A stretch of DNA of 64,000 nt from Theristus sp. LFF4_11 (taxonomy: Eukaryota; Nematoda; Chromadorea; Monhysterida; Xyalidae), in the NCBI GenBank assembly GCA_030248135.1, contig JASANC010000547.1:33347-97346 (forward strand), read 5' to 3'. The notes under the pieces were generated by a model that was not told where the DNA came from, did not search any database, and was given only the letters and a program-made list of their open reading frames with translations. Each line of letters begins with the position of its first letter. The stretch's first letter is position 1. This document shows positions 62,412 to 64,000 of the stretch, in pieces. Position numbers and translations under genes: made by a program.

Positions 62412-63851
62412 ATGTTGTTCCGCCTGTCGACCAGTCTGACGTTGGTCTACACGGCCGGCTACTGCCTAATTTTCGTCTGCGGACTTATCGGCAACATCTT
62501 CGTCATTCTCTCGGTGGCGTTGAACGTCAGCATGCGCACGGTGACCAACAGTCTCCTGGTGGGACTTGCAGTGGCCGATCTGATCACGGTGTTCCTGTGC
62601 GTGCCGTCGACCTGGATGCACAACGTGCTCATGCGTCAGTGAACGAACTCGGCGAACCGATTCACGTCACATTTCACGCAACGTTTCCCGCTAGCGTTTC
62701 GCGCAACATTTCATGCAACGTTTCACACAACGTTTCACGCAATGTATCGCGCAACATTTCACGCAACATTTCACGCGACGTTTCACGTAGCATTTCACGC
62801 AACGTTTCACGTAATGTATCGCACAAAGTTTAATGCAACATTCCACGCTACACTTTACGCAACGTATCATGCAGAATTTCAATCAATATTTCATTCAACG
62901 ATTTGCAAAACATTTACGCAACATTCCACGCAATATTATACGCAACATTGTATGCAACCATTTGCGCAACATTGAATGCAACATTGTCGTAGCATTTTAC
63001 GAAACATTTCACGCAACGTTTCTTTGAACGTTTCAAGCGACAATTCACGCTACAGTTGACTTTAAAATAGATTCAAAGGCGACGCGTAGCATGGATTGAA
63101 CCCTTTTTTCGCCAGACGAACGCTTCCTTTTCAGAGTGGCCACTAGGCGATCTGAACTGCCGTTTGACGATTTACGGCAGCTGCGTGTGCACGGGCGCCT
63201 CCGTGTTCACACTGGTCGCTGTGACGCTCGATCGGTCAGTCGTTTTTTTAGTTTTTTTTTGTTTCGGGACAGCAACATTTATGCGCATTCAACCGATTGA
63301 CCTTTGAGTTTGAATGTTTGAAATTGAACTCACCGCTTTAAGTACCAAATTTGAACAAAATCTATTTTCGGCCGGGGGACGCGCATTATTACCAAAATGT
63401 TCCAAATCATGGTTCCGGACGGTCTCTTAACCTGGTGCTGCTCTCTAAACTTTTCATTTTTCAAATTGCCGCGCTCTCCAGCTACTTCGCGATTGTGCAC
63501 ACGCTACGCTACAGCAAGTGGCATCCGTCCGAGACACTCCGGGTACTTGTGCCCCTGTGGTGCTTCTCCGCGGTCGTCTTCACGCCGTGGCTGTTCTACT
63601 CGCAAGTGTCGAGCTACGGCCTCACCAACGCCGTCAATCTCACCAGTGCCGTTCCGAATCTCAGTCAACAACTGATCGTAGCGACCGAATACCGCATCTG
63701 CCACGTGAACTTTCCGTCCGCGTTCGTTGAACGGTTGCTATTCGCAGTGGTAAATTTACTGCTGACGTACTCGCTGCCACTGATCGTGATCACTGCCAGT
63801 TACGCGGTCATTTACTCGAGTCTACAGCGGAGGGCGCTCTACCAGCGAAAG
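62412..63851 (+). CDS. Class A (rhodopsin-like) peptide-type GPCR, 5' part
   Basis: Exons 62412-62634, 63135-63234 and 63482-63851 join in phase; the gene continues past the window. The product so far covers TM1 to TM5 and the start of loop 3: GLIGNIFVILS in TM1, NSLLVGLAVADL in TM2, QWPLGDLNC (the TM3-end disulfide Cys), ASVFTLVAVTLDRYFAIVH with a full DRY motif, LWCFSAVVFTPW in TM4, a long extracellular loop 2 with an N-glycosylation site (NLTS) and the partner Cys (YRICHVNFP), and TYSLPLIVITASYAVIY in TM5. The TM3/DRY and TM5 patterns fit the neuropeptide-receptor group, but the ligand cannot be named without TM6-TM7. From the ATG at 62412 only about ten residues precede TM1; a longer N-terminus on an upstream exon is possible because the frame stays open to 62316. 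Confidence 0.88.
62668..63030 (+). repeat. 12-bp minisatellite TTTCACGCAACA, about 30 degenerate copies
   Basis: Tandem 12-mers (TTTCACGCAACG/A with variants such as GTATCGCGCAACA) fill most of GPCR intron 1. Because 12 is a multiple of three, open frames run through it in several frames; these are not coding. Confidence 0.92.
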
Positions 63852-63880
63852 GTTGGTTGGTGCAGGCTGTTGGATTTGTT

Positions 63881-64000
63881 TTGTTTGTTGTTGTTGTTAT
63901 TGGGAATTTTAGGCGATGTTTTTAGCCACGGCTAACCCAGAGAAGCGTACAGAACGCCGTCGAGTAGGGCGCCCATCGAGTTTTTTTCTGTCACTAGCCT
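63881..64000 (-). mobile_element. tRNA-derived SINE, copy 3 (cut by the window edge)
   Basis: Read on the minus strand: AAAACTCGATGGGCGCCC, ACGGCGTTCTGTACGCTTCT, CTGGGTTAGCC, then a short CAA-rich tail. It matches the body and tail of 47050-47243. The tRNA-like head lies outside the window. It sits in the GPCR intron just after exon 3. Confidence 0.85.

Noticed and set aside
62597..62975. Repetitive open frames reading SRNVSRNI-type and TFHATFHA-type peptides
   Set aside because: They arise because the 12-bp minisatellite keeps frame; the region is a GPCR intron.

Overview
This is a metazoan nuclear genome window. Every gene but one is split by GT-AG introns, most acceptors read TTTYAG, exon phases join without breaks, and the proteins have clear animal orthologues. 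A glutamate-gated-chloride-type Cys-loop channel and a DLK kinase carrying the SDGLSD hexapeptide described in nematode DLK-1 point to a protostome, possibly a nematode or another ecdysozoan. The species cannot be named from this sequence alone.

Layout. At 1-0.7 kb lie the last two exons of a FITM2-type ER lipid enzyme (+), followed by a decayed mariner-like element (1.2-2.1 kb). From 2.8 to 18.0 kb runs a 29-exon SCAPER orthologue on the minus strand. One of its introns contains a complete five-exon purine nucleoside phosphorylase gene on the opposite strand (7.5-9.3 kb), and another holds a hAT-type element with a perfect 8-bp target duplication. SCAPER and a five-exon TMEM50 gene (18.5-20.1 kb, +) diverge from a 460-bp shared spacer. 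After a gene-poor stretch comes a 14-exon DLK/MAP3K12-13 kinase (24.1-29.4 kb, +), which converges on a five-exon Fe/Mn-type cation diffusion facilitator (30.3-32.6 kb, -). An 11-kb stretch with no supported gene follows, containing a 158-bp (TTG)n tract. Next is an inhibitory Cys-loop channel (43.8-49.3 kb, +; first coding exon not found), then the 3' end of an unidentified minus-strand gene (50.8-52.1 kb), a long gene-poor stretch, a single-exon cysteine-rich zinc-ribbon-like protein (59.2-59.9 kb, +), and the first three recognised exons of a class A peptide-type GPCR that runs off the right edge.

The genes do not form one pathway; they look like ordinary housekeeping and neuronal loci. 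Repeats are dense: three copies of a tRNA-derived SINE with a (CAA)n tail, four copies of a ~95-bp palindromic MITE, a CGTATG-type MITE, a guanine-run element with inverted ends, several two-copy dispersed repeats, and a recurring CCAATCA paired motif. Gene-poor blocks at 20.6-23.6, 38.7-42.7 and 52.6-58.3 kb differ in texture from the introns and hold unidentified, partly cysteine-rich open frames. They are the least explained part of the window.

Exon boundaries were inferred by eye from splice signals, reading phase and remembered family similarity. No database search was possible.
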